NCBI GenBank assembly: GCA_017556765.1
Contig: JAFYME010000010.1
Span: 1 to 39,138 of the forward strand
Direction of reading: 5' to 3'
DNA length: 39,138 nucleotides
Source of the DNA: Bacteroidales bacterium
GTDB lineage: Bacteria; Bacteroidota; Bacteroidia; Bacteroidales; UBA932
The position numbers were made by a program, and so were the translations under genes. Below the pieces are notes generated by a model, which worked only from the letters and a program-made list of their open reading frames with translations, had not been told where the DNA came from and did not search any database. Of the stretch, positions 8,442-17,963 are shown one piece after another (position 1 is the stretch's first letter; each line of letters begins with the position of its first letter).

Positions 8442-11400
8442 TTATTCCCCAGACTGGGCGGCGAACTCTCCCGGCTTCATGCCGAACTGCTTGTAGAAGC
8501 ATTTCGAGAAGTAGGAAGGGTTGTTGAAGCCGACCATGTAGCAGATTTCGTTGATCCTGTACTTGTTTTCTCTGAGGAGCTGGGCGGCCTTCTTGAGTCT
8601 CATGAGCTGGATAAGTTCGTTCGGAGTCTTGTCAGTGAGGACCTTGATCTTGTTGTAGAGCGACGAGCGGCTTATGCCCATCTGCTCGGTCAGGAAGTCC
8701 ACGGAGAGGTTCGAATCCGAGAAATGAGCCTCGATGATATCCGTCATGTTCTTCAGGAAGTTGGTGTCGGTATTGTTGTTTGCAACCGAGGTGAGCGGCA
8801 TCAGAGGCGATGTCGAATACTTGTTCCTCAACATCGCGCGAAGGCTTACGAGGTTGTTGATGCATGCCTCGAGATACTGCACCGAGAATGGTTTCTCTAT
8901 GTACGCATCAGCTCCGCAGTCCATTCCCACCACCTTGGAAGCATCGTCTGTCTTGGCTGTGAGAAGGATGAACGGAATATGGCTCAGATCGGTGTTTGCA
9001 CGTATCTGCCTGCACAATTCGACTCCGTCCATACGCGGCATCATCCAGTCCGCCACGACAAGGGCAACATCAGGATGATCACCCAGCACCTCGAGCGCCT
9101 CGACTCCGTCCGAAGCGGAGAGAATCTGATATGTCTCCGAGAAAGTCGACATGAGGAATGTTATCATCTCATCGTTGTCATCGACAAGCAGCACACAAGG
9201 CTTGTACTCGGCCTGCATCTCGACAAGGTCCGAAGTAAGGATGTCCTCGAACGCCACATCCTCCGCCTCGGTCTTGACTCCATGAGACGGATGTCCGGCC
9301 GAGGAGTCGCTTTCGTGGAAGATCGGAAGAGTCGCCGTAAAGATCGAATATTTTCCAGGCTCGGAGCGTACGCTTATTATACCTCCATGAAGCTCCGCGA
9401 TGCTCTTGACAAGGCTCAGACCGATACCTGTACCTGGCTTGTTTTCAGCTGTCTGATAGAACGGACGGAAGATCTTGGCCTGTTCCTCAGGGCTGATGCC
9501 GCATCCGTTGTCATATACGCTGATATTGAACATGGTGTCATCTGTCGGGTGGATTCCGCAGCTGAGCTTGACCGTATCCTTTGTATATTTTCCCGCATTG
9601 GTCAGGAGGTTGCTGATGAGCTTGGTCATGGCCTCGCTGTCTATGTGCGGACAGAAGTCTTCAGGCGGATATTCCACGATGAGGCGGGAACCGTTGTACG
9701 TTATCGTAGGCTCGAAGCGCTCGCAGATCTCCCTCATCAGAGGAGCCAGCGGCTGGCTGAGGAAACGCATCTTCATGGCGTCCTGCTCGACCTTTCTGAA
9801 ATCGAGAAGCTGGTTGACAAGATAAAGGAGCCTCTGGCTGTTGTGGTTGATGATATTGAGGTCATTACCAATGGATTCCGGGATCTGATCGACCTTCTTC
9901 ATCACCTTTTCAAGAGGTCCGATGATAAGCGATACCGGAGTCCTGATCTCATGGGCGATCATGGTAAAGAACTCGATCTTCGCCTCGAAGACCTCCTTTT
10001 CCTTCTTGGAGTTGAGTTCCTTCATCTGATTGATGTACTTTCTTTCGTTACGACGCACAAAGAGCGAGAATACCGCAATGACAGCCATCACGCCGAAGAT
10101 TCCGTACATCATCTTGAAAGCAGTGGAGAGGAGGATATGCGGATGGACTATGACCTTAAGCTCCGCAGGTTCTTCATTCCATACCGAATCACTGTTGCTG
10201 GCCTTTACAAGGAACCTGTACGTGCCGGCCGGAAGATTTGTATATGTAGCCGTATTCTGGTTGCCGACATAGTTCCATTCCTTGTCGAAGCCTTCAAGCA
10301 TATACGCATACAGGTTCTTGGAAGGAGCGCAATAGCTGAGGGAAGCAAAAGAGAACCTCATGCTTTTATCCCTGTACGTGAGCTCCACGCATTGCTTCGC
10401 ATCTTCGCTATGGCCAAGCTCAGGAGAGGTGATCACGACCTTAGGAACAACACCGTTTGTCCTTATCTGATAAGGATAGAATGCATTGAATCCGTTGGCA
10501 GTACCGACATATACCCTTCCGTCAGAAGCCTTGAATATGGCGTTGCTTATGAACTGGTTGCTCTGCAGACCGTCACTGGTCGTGAAGACCTGCTTTACTC
10601 CAGTGGACGGATTGTATCGCATGAGTCCGTGGGTAGTGGTGATCCAGAGCACCTGCTGATCCTCCACGATACCGCATATATTTGATAATGAAGCCTCTAT
10701 GTCATATGTGACAAACCCGTCAGTCTCGCGGTCATATGTACATAAGCCTTCGCTGGTTCCGACCCAGAAGACCCCGCGCGAATCCAGGAATCCGCAGTTC
10801 ACATAGTCGCTTGGCAGCGATCCGGCCTCGCATGTCCTCGCATATTTCTTCCACAGTCCGGTAGATACATCATACTTCAGGAGACCATCCTCTTCGGTCG
10901 AGAACCATATGTTTCCTTCGTTATCCTGATCTATGTCCATGACAAGGGAAGGCGTAGCTATCATACGGCGGAAGCTGTCGCTGCGACGGTCATAAAGATT
11001 GATTCCTTCCATGGTGGCGACCCAGATATGTCCTTCCTTGTCCTTGAATATCGCGTATGAACTCGTTCCGTCGATCGATGTCTCGTCGCCCGGCTCAGGA
11101 AGGTATGTCTTCATCCTGCCCGTAGGTATGTCCATCACGGTCACACCTTCTGCATATGTACCGATCCAAAGCCTGTCACCGTCGACACAGAGCGCGTGGA
11201 CATTGCTGGAAGGCAGGTAATTTCTGAACTTTCCGCTTTTGTCCATACATGTAAGTCCTCCGTCATCCGATGCGATCCATATGTTGTGATATGCATCCTC
11301 GCAGAACCTTCCCACAACCCTTCCCGGCATATCACCGTCATTGTCATCGACCGGATATCCGTCGAACTGACCGCTGAAGGGCGATATGTAATTGACTCCG

Positions 11401-12380
11401 CCATAATATGTTCCGGCCCATACACCGCCTTCGCGGTCCTTCATTACCGGATACACGAACCTGGCAGAGATATTTCTGCCTGTCTCTCCCTTGTCAAAGA
11501 AGTCAAAACCCTTCGTCTTCATATCGTAAAGGAAGAGTCCGTCGTCCGAGCCGACAAGGATCTTACCCGGCTCCAGCTCCATGAGGGAGTGGATATGGGT
11601 GATTCCTGACTTGACTGAAGACGGTGTCAGATGACGCGTCACTCGTCCGGTAAGACGGTCGATCTCAAGAAGGCCCGACATCCATGTTCCCATCCACAAT
11701 CTCTGATCGCTGTCTTCGATCAGGGCAAGACCTCCGTCATTGAAAACAGTTCCACCGTACTGAAGAAGGAACGGTTCGAATACATCCGTAGCCTTGTTGA
11801 GTCTGTAGAGAGGTACAGTTCCCCAATTTGTAACGGTCCAGACCTGATTTGCCTTGTCTACATACACACCGGCGACGAGATCGCGGCTGTCGGACATGCT
11901 GAAGTAATCGAGCTTTCCCTGCTGACGGTTGTAACGGAACACACCTTGGCCGAATGTGGACACCCAAAGGTTTCCGTCCATATCCTTGGCGATCGAGCTT
12001 ATCTGCTCCGAAATACGCATCCCGTCATCGGTAGAGACATCAAAGTATGAGATTTCGCCTGTAACATACGAATAGGACGAAAGGCCTTTGTCTGTACCCA
12101 GCCATATCACATCATCATCTTCACACAGAGAATACACTGAGGATCCCTTGGTTTCCTCACTCAAAGGTATGTTCTGAAAGGTCCGACCGTCATAGCGGTC
12201 CAGTCCTTGATATGTACCCATCCAGATGAACCCCATACGGTCCTGCATTATCGCCCTGACCTGGTTTGAAGACAATCCGTCCTCCTCGGTTATATGACGT
12301 GAAAGAGATTTTGCCGACTGAGCGTGCACGTGCACAGAAATCACAGTCAGAAAGGCTAGAATTAGTCTGATCCTATTCAT
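8442..12380 (-). CDS. Hybrid two-component system regulator (HTCS)
   Basis: One-protein sensor and transcription regulator of a polysaccharide-utilization locus, spanning the inner membrane. In 1312 residues it has a signal peptide (MNRIRLILAFLTVISVHVHA), about 14 Reg_prop/propeller blades (about 25-690; repeated WxGT.xGL and DxxGxxWVxT), a Y_Y_Y domain (about 690-750), one membrane segment (about 755-775), HisKA with phospho-acceptor His810 (AHEIRTP), HATPase (NLLTNAGKYT, DNGCGIS, GTGIGLSL), a receiver domain with Asp1111 (VVADWMMP) and a C-terminal AraC-type HTH (NPSYFSKCFYKQFGMKPGEF). All phosphorelay residues are intact. I start at 12380; the ATG at 12473 would precede the signal peptide by 31 residues and run through a hairpin. 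It probably senses an arabinose-containing oligosaccharide and controls the flanking genes; the ligand is unknown. Confidence 0.95.
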   Translation of the reverse strand: MNRIRLILAFLTVISVHVHAQSAKSLSRHITEEDGLSSNQVRAIMQDRMGFIWMGTYQGLDRYDGRTFQNIPLSEETKGSSVYSLCEDDDVIWLGTDKGLSSYSYVTGEISYFDVSTDDGMRISEQISSIAKDMDGNLWVSTFGQGVFRYNRQQGKLDYFSMSDSRDLVAGVYVDKANQVWTVTNWGTVPLYRLNKATDVFEPFLLQYGGTVFNDGGLALIEDSDQRLWMGTWMSGLLEIDRLTGRVTRHLTPSSVKSGITHIHSLMELEPGKILVGSDDGLFLYDMKTKGFDFFDKGETGRNISARFVYPVMKDREGGVWAGTYYGGVNYISPFSGQFDGYPVDDNDGDMPGRVVGRFCEDAYHNIWIASDDGGLTCMDKSGKFRNYLPSSNVHALCVDGDRLWIGTYAEGVTVMDIPTGRMKTYLPEPGDETSIDGTSSYAIFKDKEGHIWVATMEGINLYDRRSDSFRRMIATPSLVMDIDQDNEGNIWFSTEEDGLLKYDVSTGLWKKYARTCEAGSLPSDYVNCGFLDSRGVFWVGTSEGLCTYDRETDGFVTYDIEASLSNICGIVEDQQVLWITTTHGLMRYNPSTGVKQVFTTSDGLQSNQFISNAIFKASDGRVYVGTANGFNAFYPYQIRTNGVVPKVVITSPELGHSEDAKQCVELTYRDKSMRFSFASLSYCAPSKNLYAYMLEGFDKEWNYVGNQNTATYTNLPAGTYRFLVKASNSDSVWNEEPAELKVIVHPHILLSTAFKMMYGIFGVMAVIAVFSLFVRRNERKYINQMKELNSKKEKEVFEAKIEFFTMIAHEIRTPVSLIIGPLEKVMKKVDQIPESIGNDLNIINHNSQRLLYLVNQLLDFRKVEQDAMKMRFLSQPLAPLMREICERFEPTITYNGSRLIVEYPPEDFCPHIDSEAMTKLISNLLTNAGKYTKDTVKLSCGIHPTDDTMFNISVYDNGCGISPEEQAKIFRPFYQTAENKPGTGIGLSLVKSIAELHGGIISVRSEPGKYSIFTATLPIFHESDSSAGHPSHGVKTEAEDVAFEDILTSDLVEMQAEYKPCVLLVDDNDEMITFLMSTFSETYQILSASDGVEALEVLGDHPDVALVVADWMMPRMDGVELCRQIRANTDLSHIPFILLTAKTDDASKVVGMDCGADAYIEKPFSVQYLEACINNLVSLRAMLRNKYSTSPLMPLTSVANNNTDTNFLKNMTDIIEAHFSDSNLSVDFLTEQMGISRSSLYNKIKVLTDKTPNELIQLMRLKKAAQLLRENKYRINEICYMVGFNNPSYFSKCFYKQFGMKPGEFAAQSGE

Positions 12381-12383
12381 ACG

Positions 12384-12423
12384 AAAAAAGTTGCATCTTT
12401 GATAACAAAGATACAACTTTTTT
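12384..12423 (-). terminator. Strong intrinsic terminator upstream of HTCS
   Basis: An 18-bp stem (12384-12401 with 12406-12423) around a 4-base loop; on the minus strand the only non-Watson-Crick pair is a G-U wobble, and the 3' arm ends in TTTTTT. It should end the operon after the 12449-13750 gene. It finishes only 3 bases before the HTCS ATG, so HTCS must have its own promoter or depend on read-through. Confidence 0.85.
12406..12413 (-). promoter_or_regulatory. Possible HTCS -7 box inside the terminator stem
   Basis: On the minus strand TATCTTTG fits TAnnTTTG. A start about 7 bases downstream would give an HTCS leader of roughly 18 bases. No TTTG appears at the -33 distance, and the element is embedded in the hairpin, so this is only a candidate. 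Confidence 0.35.
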
Positions 12424-12448
12424 ATTTCATGGATATTATATGCCGGAT

Positions 12449-13750
12449 TTAATATCTGACGGCATAAGGCCACTGGTCGTCAAAGACTTCCTCTCCTTCT
12501 TCCTGATCGAAGCTGAAAGGATTCATCTTGTGCTCGGTCGGAGCTCCCATGACTACGAGCCAGAGATGTGAAAGAGGAGCCTCTGGGGCCTCGAACGAGA
12601 TCGTTCCCTCGGCGGCCGAGTTCATTTCACCGTATATTGACTTGCCGTCATCCTGACGTACAGCTACAAAGCCATAGCGCCATCCCGCCTTCGACGGATC
12701 TGCATTCTTATAGCCTTCCATGCCAGCGCAGCCCTTGAACTCCACATCGATCCTCTCGCCTGCAGCCGGTACAGGAAGAGCGACCGCATTGAATCCATAG
12801 TTCTCAGGACACTGCTCAGGAGCCACATATCTCCATCCGTCCTCACCCTCTATAAGGCTGGTAGTGAACTTGTTGGCATTAGGTCGGGTCTCCTCCCATG
12901 CTCTTTCATAGTCAAGGTTGATGATACGTCTTGTGGCTTCATACATCTCGTCGCAGAACTGCTCCTGGGTAAGGTTGTTCACCCTCATGTATGTCATCGC
13001 AGGATCCTCTCCCCTCTTTCCCTGACGGTAGAGTTCGGCGATATGCTTCAGGCCTCTCTTATCTCCCCAATGCTCGAGGATATACGGAGTATGGTAGATG
13101 TTGGTCATATGGAGGTAAGCCTTGTGAGCCTTGCTTGTGAAGCCGTCCCAATGGTATGCCTCGTCCTGCACCCAGAGCGGGTTCACCTGCCAGAGCATCC
13201 ACTGCGAGGTCATCTCGAAGAAGCCGTGGCCTCCCCATGCCTCACCTTCACCGTCGCATGAGATCTGCGACTGGAAGGAGTGTCCGAGCTCATGAGCGAT
13301 ACAGTTCAGACGCTCGTCGCGAAGACGTCCCGGAGTCACCCAGAGAGCGCCGATCTCTCCGTCATAGTCTCCGCCGTATGCGGTTCCCTCGAGAGAGTAA
13401 CGGAGCATCACCATCATACGGTACCTGTCACACTTCGAACCCTTCTTCGCAAAGCCGAGATCATTGTAGAAATAATCATAGAATGTCTCGAGCTTCTCCT
13501 TGAGGTTCTCAAGGTCTATGGTCATGTCATGTCCTTCAAGTTCAGGGGCGGCTGAAAGGTCGTTGCCGAAGCCCTTCTCCCAGAAGATCACGAAATTCTC
13601 TGTGAGAGCTGACCTTTCGTAGCAATATTCGCTCTCAGGATCGTTGAGATCCATTCCATGAAGGTCCTTAGGGACATATATTTCCTTCTCCTTCACCCCG
13701 CATGAAGCGAGAAGCAGCAGCATGGCTGCCATCATGAATAATCTTTTCAT
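12449..13750 (-). CDS. DUF6055-like zinc metallopeptidase lipoprotein
   Basis: Predicted surface lipoprotein (MKRLFMMAAMLLLLASCG, lipobox Cys) of 433 residues. It has an HExxH zinc motif, HELGH at 153-157, followed by Glu179 in FFEMTSQW, the layout of a gluzincin. The C-terminal region (about 290-433) forms a beta-rich unit ending SHLWLVVMGAPTE and DDQWPYAVRY, shared with the 18016-20322 product (YFVVLGAPIE, DDQWPYKVKF), so the two are paralogues. Substrate is unknown; peptidase activity is inferred from the motif. I start at 13750, because the longer frame from 13933 lacks a signal and overlaps the CotH gene. It lies 4 bases after the CotH stop and is the last gene before a strong terminator. 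Confidence 0.8.
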   Translation of the reverse strand: MKRLFMMAAMLLLLASCGVKEKEIYVPKDLHGMDLNDPESEYCYERSALTENFVIFWEKGFGNDLSAAPELEGHDMTIDLENLKEKLETFYDYFYNDLGFAKKGSKCDRYRMMVMLRYSLEGTAYGGDYDGEIGALWVTPGRLRDERLNCIAHELGHSFQSQISCDGEGEAWGGHGFFEMTSQWMLWQVNPLWVQDEAYHWDGFTSKAHKAYLHMTNIYHTPYILEHWGDKRGLKHIAELYRQGKRGEDPAMTYMRVNNLTQEQFCDEMYEATRRIINLDYERAWEETRPNANKFTTSLIEGEDGWRYVAPEQCPENYGFNAVALPVPAAGERIDVEFKGCAGMEGYKNADPSKAGWRYGFVAVRQDDGKSIYGEMNSAAEGTISFEAPEAPLSHLWLVVMGAPTEHKMNPFSFDQEEGEEVFDDQWPYAVRY

Positions 13751-13754
13751 ATCG

Positions 13755-15107
13755 TCAGTCGAGTTGTACGTATCGGTTGAATATAGGAGTGAGGTGGGAG
13801 ACTCTGTAGGAGAGCCAGCTGTACATGTTGGCGATCTCCGTAGCAAAGTTGATTTCCTCCTGCGGCCAGTTGTCTGAAGGGAAGTAGATAGGCCATCTCT
13901 GCGAATTGCGCACCATGGCATTTTCCGCCGCATTGATGTACTTTTCAGTGTTTGCCCACACCTCGGTCATTATGAGCGGGCTGATCTCCTCCCAGCGGGC
14001 TATGAACTCTTCGCAGAACTCGTCGCTTCTGAACATGTCGGTAAAGAATTCAGGCACCCAATAGGATCCGGCATGATGAATGGGATCCGGTCCAAGCACA
14101 TATTCCCTGTAATCTTCAAAGAAATGATGGCCGTCTGTCATGGTTCCCCAATCGAAGTCAAATCCGGCATCAAAATCCCAGAGAGGGCCCATTACCCATT
14201 TGCCGCCCTTGTCCTTATGCATGTACATGCTACGAGGAGCGGCAAGCTCCACATTGTACACAAGTTCCTGAATGATAAGAAAATCAATAAACGACTGAAC
14301 ATCAAGAAGTTCACGAACCTTATCCATTCCTGCCTTGATGGCCGCAGCATTGCCCTTGCTCTTGCGTATGCTGAGGATTGCCGACTCCAGCTGGGCGAAG
14401 TCCTTTTTGATGCCGGTTACATCTATATCCTCCGGAAACTTCACACATACAGGCATCTGATAGATCTCCGACCAGAAGTTGTCCTTGGAAGAAGAATGCT
14501 CCGGACCATCATCAACGTCAAGAGCGATGAGAACTCCCTCGACATCATCGACCGCCACGCGGTTCTTTCCCTGCTCGATCTGCTCGGTAAGCTGATACAG
14601 ACCGATATATTCTCCGTTGAGAGTCACTTCCATATAACGGGAATGATTGGTATATGGCATTCCCATGACATGTCCCAGCTCGAAAACGAAGGTGTTCATC
14701 ATATGGGTCGGATCACGGAAATTGGCAAGAAGGACCCAATCCTTCTCAGCGGCAAGGCCGACTATCGAAGCCTTCTCGTCAAGCTTGATGCGGTACGGCT
14801 TCTTATCATACCACTCCCATGTGGAGTTTCCTCGACCGCGGATACGTCCTGTTCCTGTATAGTCCCACTGATCGTCCGGATGATCCACGGTAATGGTGCA
14901 GTTGACATAATCCTCCTTCTCCTTTCCTTTGATCGGAGCGCCGTTTTCAGTCGTGATGTCCATTACAGCCACGGCATGGGCTGCGCTCACAACCGGCGGT
15001 TCGGGCTGAGGATCCGGCTGTGGATCAACACCGTTTGTGTCATCTCCGCAGGCCGCCATCATAAAGACGGCGGCAAGCGGCATAAAGAACTTCAATCCTT
15101 CTCTCAT
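13755..15107 (-). CDS. CotH-family protein kinase-like lipoprotein
   Basis: A 450-residue lipoprotein (MREGLKFFMPLAAVFMMAACG) of the CotH family, an atypical secreted kinase fold first known from spore coat CotH. Characteristic blocks are GRIRGRGNSTWEW, KKPYRIKLDEKASIVGL, KDWVLLANFRDPTHMMN, LNGEYIGLYQLTEQI, GKNRVAV and GPLWDFDAGFDFDWG, the last with the metal-binding D311/D313. The key residues therefore look intact. CotH proteins are common in Bacteroidota but their target here is unknown; an extracytoplasmic protein or glycan could be phosphorylated, or the domain may act structurally. Its ATG overlaps the upstream stop by one base (TAATG), so it is translationally coupled to the zincin gene. 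Confidence 0.88.
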   Translation of the reverse strand: MREGLKFFMPLAAVFMMAACGDDTNGVDPQPDPQPEPPVVSAAHAVAVMDITTENGAPIKGKEKEDYVNCTITVDHPDDQWDYTGTGRIRGRGNSTWEWYDKKPYRIKLDEKASIVGLAAEKDWVLLANFRDPTHMMNTFVFELGHVMGMPYTNHSRYMEVTLNGEYIGLYQLTEQIEQGKNRVAVDDVEGVLIALDVDDGPEHSSSKDNFWSEIYQMPVCVKFPEDIDVTGIKKDFAQLESAILSIRKSKGNAAAIKAGMDKVRELLDVQSFIDFLIIQELVYNVELAAPRSMYMHKDKGGKWVMGPLWDFDAGFDFDWGTMTDGHHFFEDYREYVLGPDPIHHAGSYWVPEFFTDMFRSDEFCEEFIARWEEISPLIMTEVWANTEKYINAAENAMVRNSQRWPIYFPSDNWPQEEINFATEIANMYSWLSYRVSHLTPIFNRYVQLD

Positions 15108-16798
15108 TATTCTGCTACATTCTGCCAGTCAAACCAGCTCTTGTGAATATTGGCCACATGCGCGTTTTTGCTCATCTTGATACGATAGTCGTACTTGTAT
15201 TTGCGCACATCAGATTTTTCAAATGTGTAATGGAGATTGCAGACAACAGCAAAGACAACATCATTTGCAGGACGGTCCTTGGAAAGGTCAAGAAGATAAC
15301 TTCCTGTCTTGAAAGGGTTTCCGTAGACAGTCTTGCCCTCAGCAGTACGATAGCAGAGCTGGCATGACATGTTGTCATCTGTCGATCTGTCGCCGTATGG
15401 CTGGAAAGCCACAAGAAGCTTGTCGCCCTCGACCTTGATAGGGACGATGTTGGCGCCGGTCCATCCCGGAAGGGTAAGTTCGTCCGGCTTGAGCCAGTCT
15501 GTGTCATCCCAGTCACCGATTCCAGGCTCATCCTGATTTACTGTCGGAGGAACAGGAACCCTTGTGTTGAGGACTTCTGTCTCTTCCTCGTCAAGCACAG
15601 GAGAAAGGCTTGCATATGGAGTAGCCTTCCATGGAGCCACATACTTGCCCTCTACGTCCGATCCGTATACGGCGCCCATAGCGTTTCTTGTAAGATTCAA
15701 AACGGCCTGAGAGTAACGTCCCATGTCACAAAGGGCGATACGGGCGCGATACTCCTGGATCATACGCTCCATCTGCTCCTTTCCGATCTCCTCGGCTATG
15801 CCAGAAAGCACATTGCCCGTACAGTTGTTCCAAACCCATGGAACGGAGCCCTTTCCGATGATCTCTCCAAGGAAGGTAGGGAACATCTCGCTATACTGGA
15901 TACCTCCGATCGTCTGACGGAAATTCTCATTCACACCCTGTGCCTGAGGACCTCCGAACGAACCGTCGAGAAGCCATCCTGAATAACATTCGATAGGGAT
16001 GAACGGAGCTATCGCGCTACCGGTAGAAAGCCATCCCATATCATTGGCTGTATAGTTTCCGTCAGGATATTCCCTGTTATACTTCATTGTAGCCTGAAGC
16101 CAGCAGTTCGCTCCTTCATGGAACCAAGCCGACTTGCGGCATCCCGGCATCGAAGCGAAGATGGCATGTATGTACTCATGGGTCACAGCCTCTGTCTGAT
16201 ATGTCTTGTCGCTGTATGCGCAGTCAGGATCGAAGCATGAGATAGGATAATACGACAGAAGGACCATTGGATACGTTGTTCCTCCGACATTGACAGCCGA
16301 CTGCCAGCCGCCAAGATCGGTATTGCTTGCCGTATCTGTGCCGAGCTTGGATCCAAAAAGGAAAACGGCGTCACGATATCCCTTACGCACATTGGTTGTA
16401 GGAGGCCATCCCATTTCATCGCGGATATAGGCGGCATCTGCCTCAAGCTGCGCGAACATCCTCTCGATGGCAGCCTCATTGCCCTTTACGGCAGAATTCG
16501 CGTTCGGTCCCTCGTAATATGACCAGTATTTTCCGTTGTCATAGACCTTCTGAGCCTGATTCCACGGGAGATTCTTCGAAGGCATTCCCCACTTCGCATA
16601 ATCATCTGACTCCTTGAAGTCATAGTGGATGGTTGGATTGTAAGCCGGCCATTCATTGAATGTGCCTGTCGCTGCTGTCGCATATGGGATATCCTGAACG
16701 ATCTCAGGCTCCTCCACGCAAGATGCGGCTGAAAAAGCTGTCGCAGCGACACCGAGCCACATCATCATATTCTTGAAAGATTTCATTTTATTCATCAT
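15107..16798 (-). CDS. HExxH zinc metallopeptidase-like lipoprotein
   Basis: A 563-residue lipoprotein (lipobox SAASC near residue 27) with a zincin motif HEYIH at 207-211 and a second Glu at 228 in WFHEGANCWLQ, typical of gluzincins with HExxH and a downstream E. The C-terminal about 170 residues (from DDTDWLKPDELTLPGW) look like a beta-sandwich module. It differs from the two DUF6055-like paralogues outside the active site but shares their layout. The start could be 16798 or 16795 (two adjacent ATGs). It follows the 16823-17830 gene by 24 bases and overlaps the CotH start by one base. Function beyond a probable surface peptidase cannot be stated. Confidence 0.75.
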   Translation of the reverse strand: MMNKMKSFKNMMMWLGVAATAFSAASCVEEPEIVQDIPYATAATGTFNEWPAYNPTIHYDFKESDDYAKWGMPSKNLPWNQAQKVYDNGKYWSYYEGPNANSAVKGNEAAIERMFAQLEADAAYIRDEMGWPPTTNVRKGYRDAVFLFGSKLGTDTASNTDLGGWQSAVNVGGTTYPMVLLSYYPISCFDPDCAYSDKTYQTEAVTHEYIHAIFASMPGCRKSAWFHEGANCWLQATMKYNREYPDGNYTANDMGWLSTGSAIAPFIPIECYSGWLLDGSFGGPQAQGVNENFRQTIGGIQYSEMFPTFLGEIIGKGSVPWVWNNCTGNVLSGIAEEIGKEQMERMIQEYRARIALCDMGRYSQAVLNLTRNAMGAVYGSDVEGKYVAPWKATPYASLSPVLDEEETEVLNTRVPVPPTVNQDEPGIGDWDDTDWLKPDELTLPGWTGANIVPIKVEGDKLLVAFQPYGDRSTDDNMSCQLCYRTAEGKTVYGNPFKTGSYLLDLSKDRPANDVVFAVVCNLHYTFEKSDVRKYKYDYRIKMSKNAHVANIHKSWFDWQNVAE

Positions 16799-16822
16799 TG
16801 GTTATGTGAAACTCTAACGCCA

Positions 16823-17830
16823 TTAAAGAAGTCCGAGATCATCTGTGACTTCAGACACGATCTTCAGCTTGAATGTAAGGATTGCTTCTTTTCCGTCATG
16901 GATAAGGGCTATCTTCATGTCATAACGAGAACCCACGACGTTGTTCTCGACAGCCTGTCCCAGACGGAATATCATAGGGGAATTGCGGTCCCACTCAATA
17001 TATGCTCCCCACTTTTCACCCTTCCACTCGCAGACATATCCGTCCTGATTGAACCAGTATCCGGCCACATTTGCAGTATACTTGCTGTAATCGTCATATG
17101 TTCCGTCAGGCTCATATCCTCGCATTGTGGTATCATAGGCGGTGTCACTCTGCATCGCATCAAGAAGCGGCTTGATCGAATCAAGGCCGAGAGCATTCAT
17201 CACAGCCTTCTCGTTGACAGGAATCTCAAGGGCGGTATAATCAGTATTGACTTCCTGATAGACGGTATAGGTAAGTCCGTCAGGATGCTGCATAGACTTT
17301 GCCCATGGAAGAGCCTCGGCGATCTTTACCGAAAGCTTCACAGGCTGCTTTGACTGCTCTGTCGCGAAGCCGAATTCAAGGACGTACGTCTTGCCCTGCT
17401 CGCATGCATCAGGAATCTGTCCTACCGCCACAGTCGGCTCCTTTACGCCGTTGACACCTGCAGGATAATACTCCACGAAGAATGTCACATCTTCGGCGCT
17501 GCGCTGGCACGCCATGCCTTCTGTGTCCATGTAGAAGCCATGCTCAGAGGTATACCAATCCTCGCCGCACCAGTCTGTCTTGTCATCATAAGGAGCATAA
17601 AAGACAGCATCGTCAGCTACGTTGATGCCCAGTTCAGACAAAGTGAGGTTCGTGGTCCTGTACTTCTGGTCTGCACGTACCTTGAGCTCCTTAGTTACCG
17701 GAGACAGGATCTCAGCACCGGCATAAGGAGACTTGGGAGCCTTGAAATCACCGTAGATATCGTCCCTTTCACACGAAACGAGAAGAGTACCGGCAACCGC
17801 AAGGCTGATGAAAAAATCAAAGATTTTCAT
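16823..17830 (-). CDS. DUF4859-like surface lipoprotein
   Basis: A 335-residue lipoprotein (LLVSCERDD). It appears to hold two related beta-rich modules: about 90-185 (GFYMDTEGMACQ ... YVLEFGFATEQ) and about 245-330 (GYWFNQDGYVCEWKGEKWGAYIEWD ... AILTFKLKIVSEV). The GxWF-nxdGxvC-xWg pattern resembles DUF4859, a domain frequent beside SusCD systems in Bacteroidota. A glycan- or glycopeptide-binding role at the cell surface is plausible. It is the first gene after an internal terminator (17964-17996), so it may have its own promoter or depend on partial read-through. No catalytic motif is visible. Confidence 0.65.
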   Translation of the reverse strand: MKIFDFFISLAVAGTLLVSCERDDIYGDFKAPKSPYAGAEILSPVTKELKVRADQKYRTTNLTLSELGINVADDAVFYAPYDDKTDWCGEDWYTSEHGFYMDTEGMACQRSAEDVTFFVEYYPAGVNGVKEPTVAVGQIPDACEQGKTYVLEFGFATEQSKQPVKLSVKIAEALPWAKSMQHPDGLTYTVYQEVNTDYTALEIPVNEKAVMNALGLDSIKPLLDAMQSDTAYDTTMRGYEPDGTYDDYSKYTANVAGYWFNQDGYVCEWKGEKWGAYIEWDRNSPMIFRLGQAVENNVVGSRYDMKIALIHDGKEAILTFKLKIVSEVTDDLGLL

Positions 17831-17940
17831 AATGGATGTTGTTATTTTGGTTAGTGTATATCTGACTATGTATATTTATGCAAAATAACACTTTATAACT
17901 TCATTGAACGTGCAGAAATTTCCATAAAGATGCAACTATT

Positions 17941-17960
17941 TTCCAAGTTGTCCATAATAT
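17941..17960. promoter_or_regulatory. Weak match to the shared operator-like motif upstream of 17830
   Basis: AGTTGTCCATAATAT (17946-17960) differs at two positions from CTTGTCCAGAATAT-type sequence at 5361-5375 (ACTTGTCCAGAATAT), and the preceding ATTTTCCAA recurs at 26671-26679. This could be a third regulator site serving the second half of the operon. Evidence is similarity only. Confidence 0.25.
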
Positions 17961-17963
17961 ACG

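Noticed and set aside
8724-10685. A 653-codon open frame on the plus strand
   Set aside because: It lies antisense to the HTCS kinase, receiver and Y_Y_Y region, which has intact domains; the antisense product is rich in His, Arg and Cys and matches no family. It is a by-product of codon usage.
12381-12473. Upstream extension of the HTCS gene
   Set aside because: Runs through the terminator hairpin and precedes a good signal peptide that begins at 12380.
13751-13933. Upstream extension of the DUF6055-like gene
   Set aside because: Would place 61 Arg/Ser-rich residues before a clear lipoprotein signal and overlap the CotH coding region.
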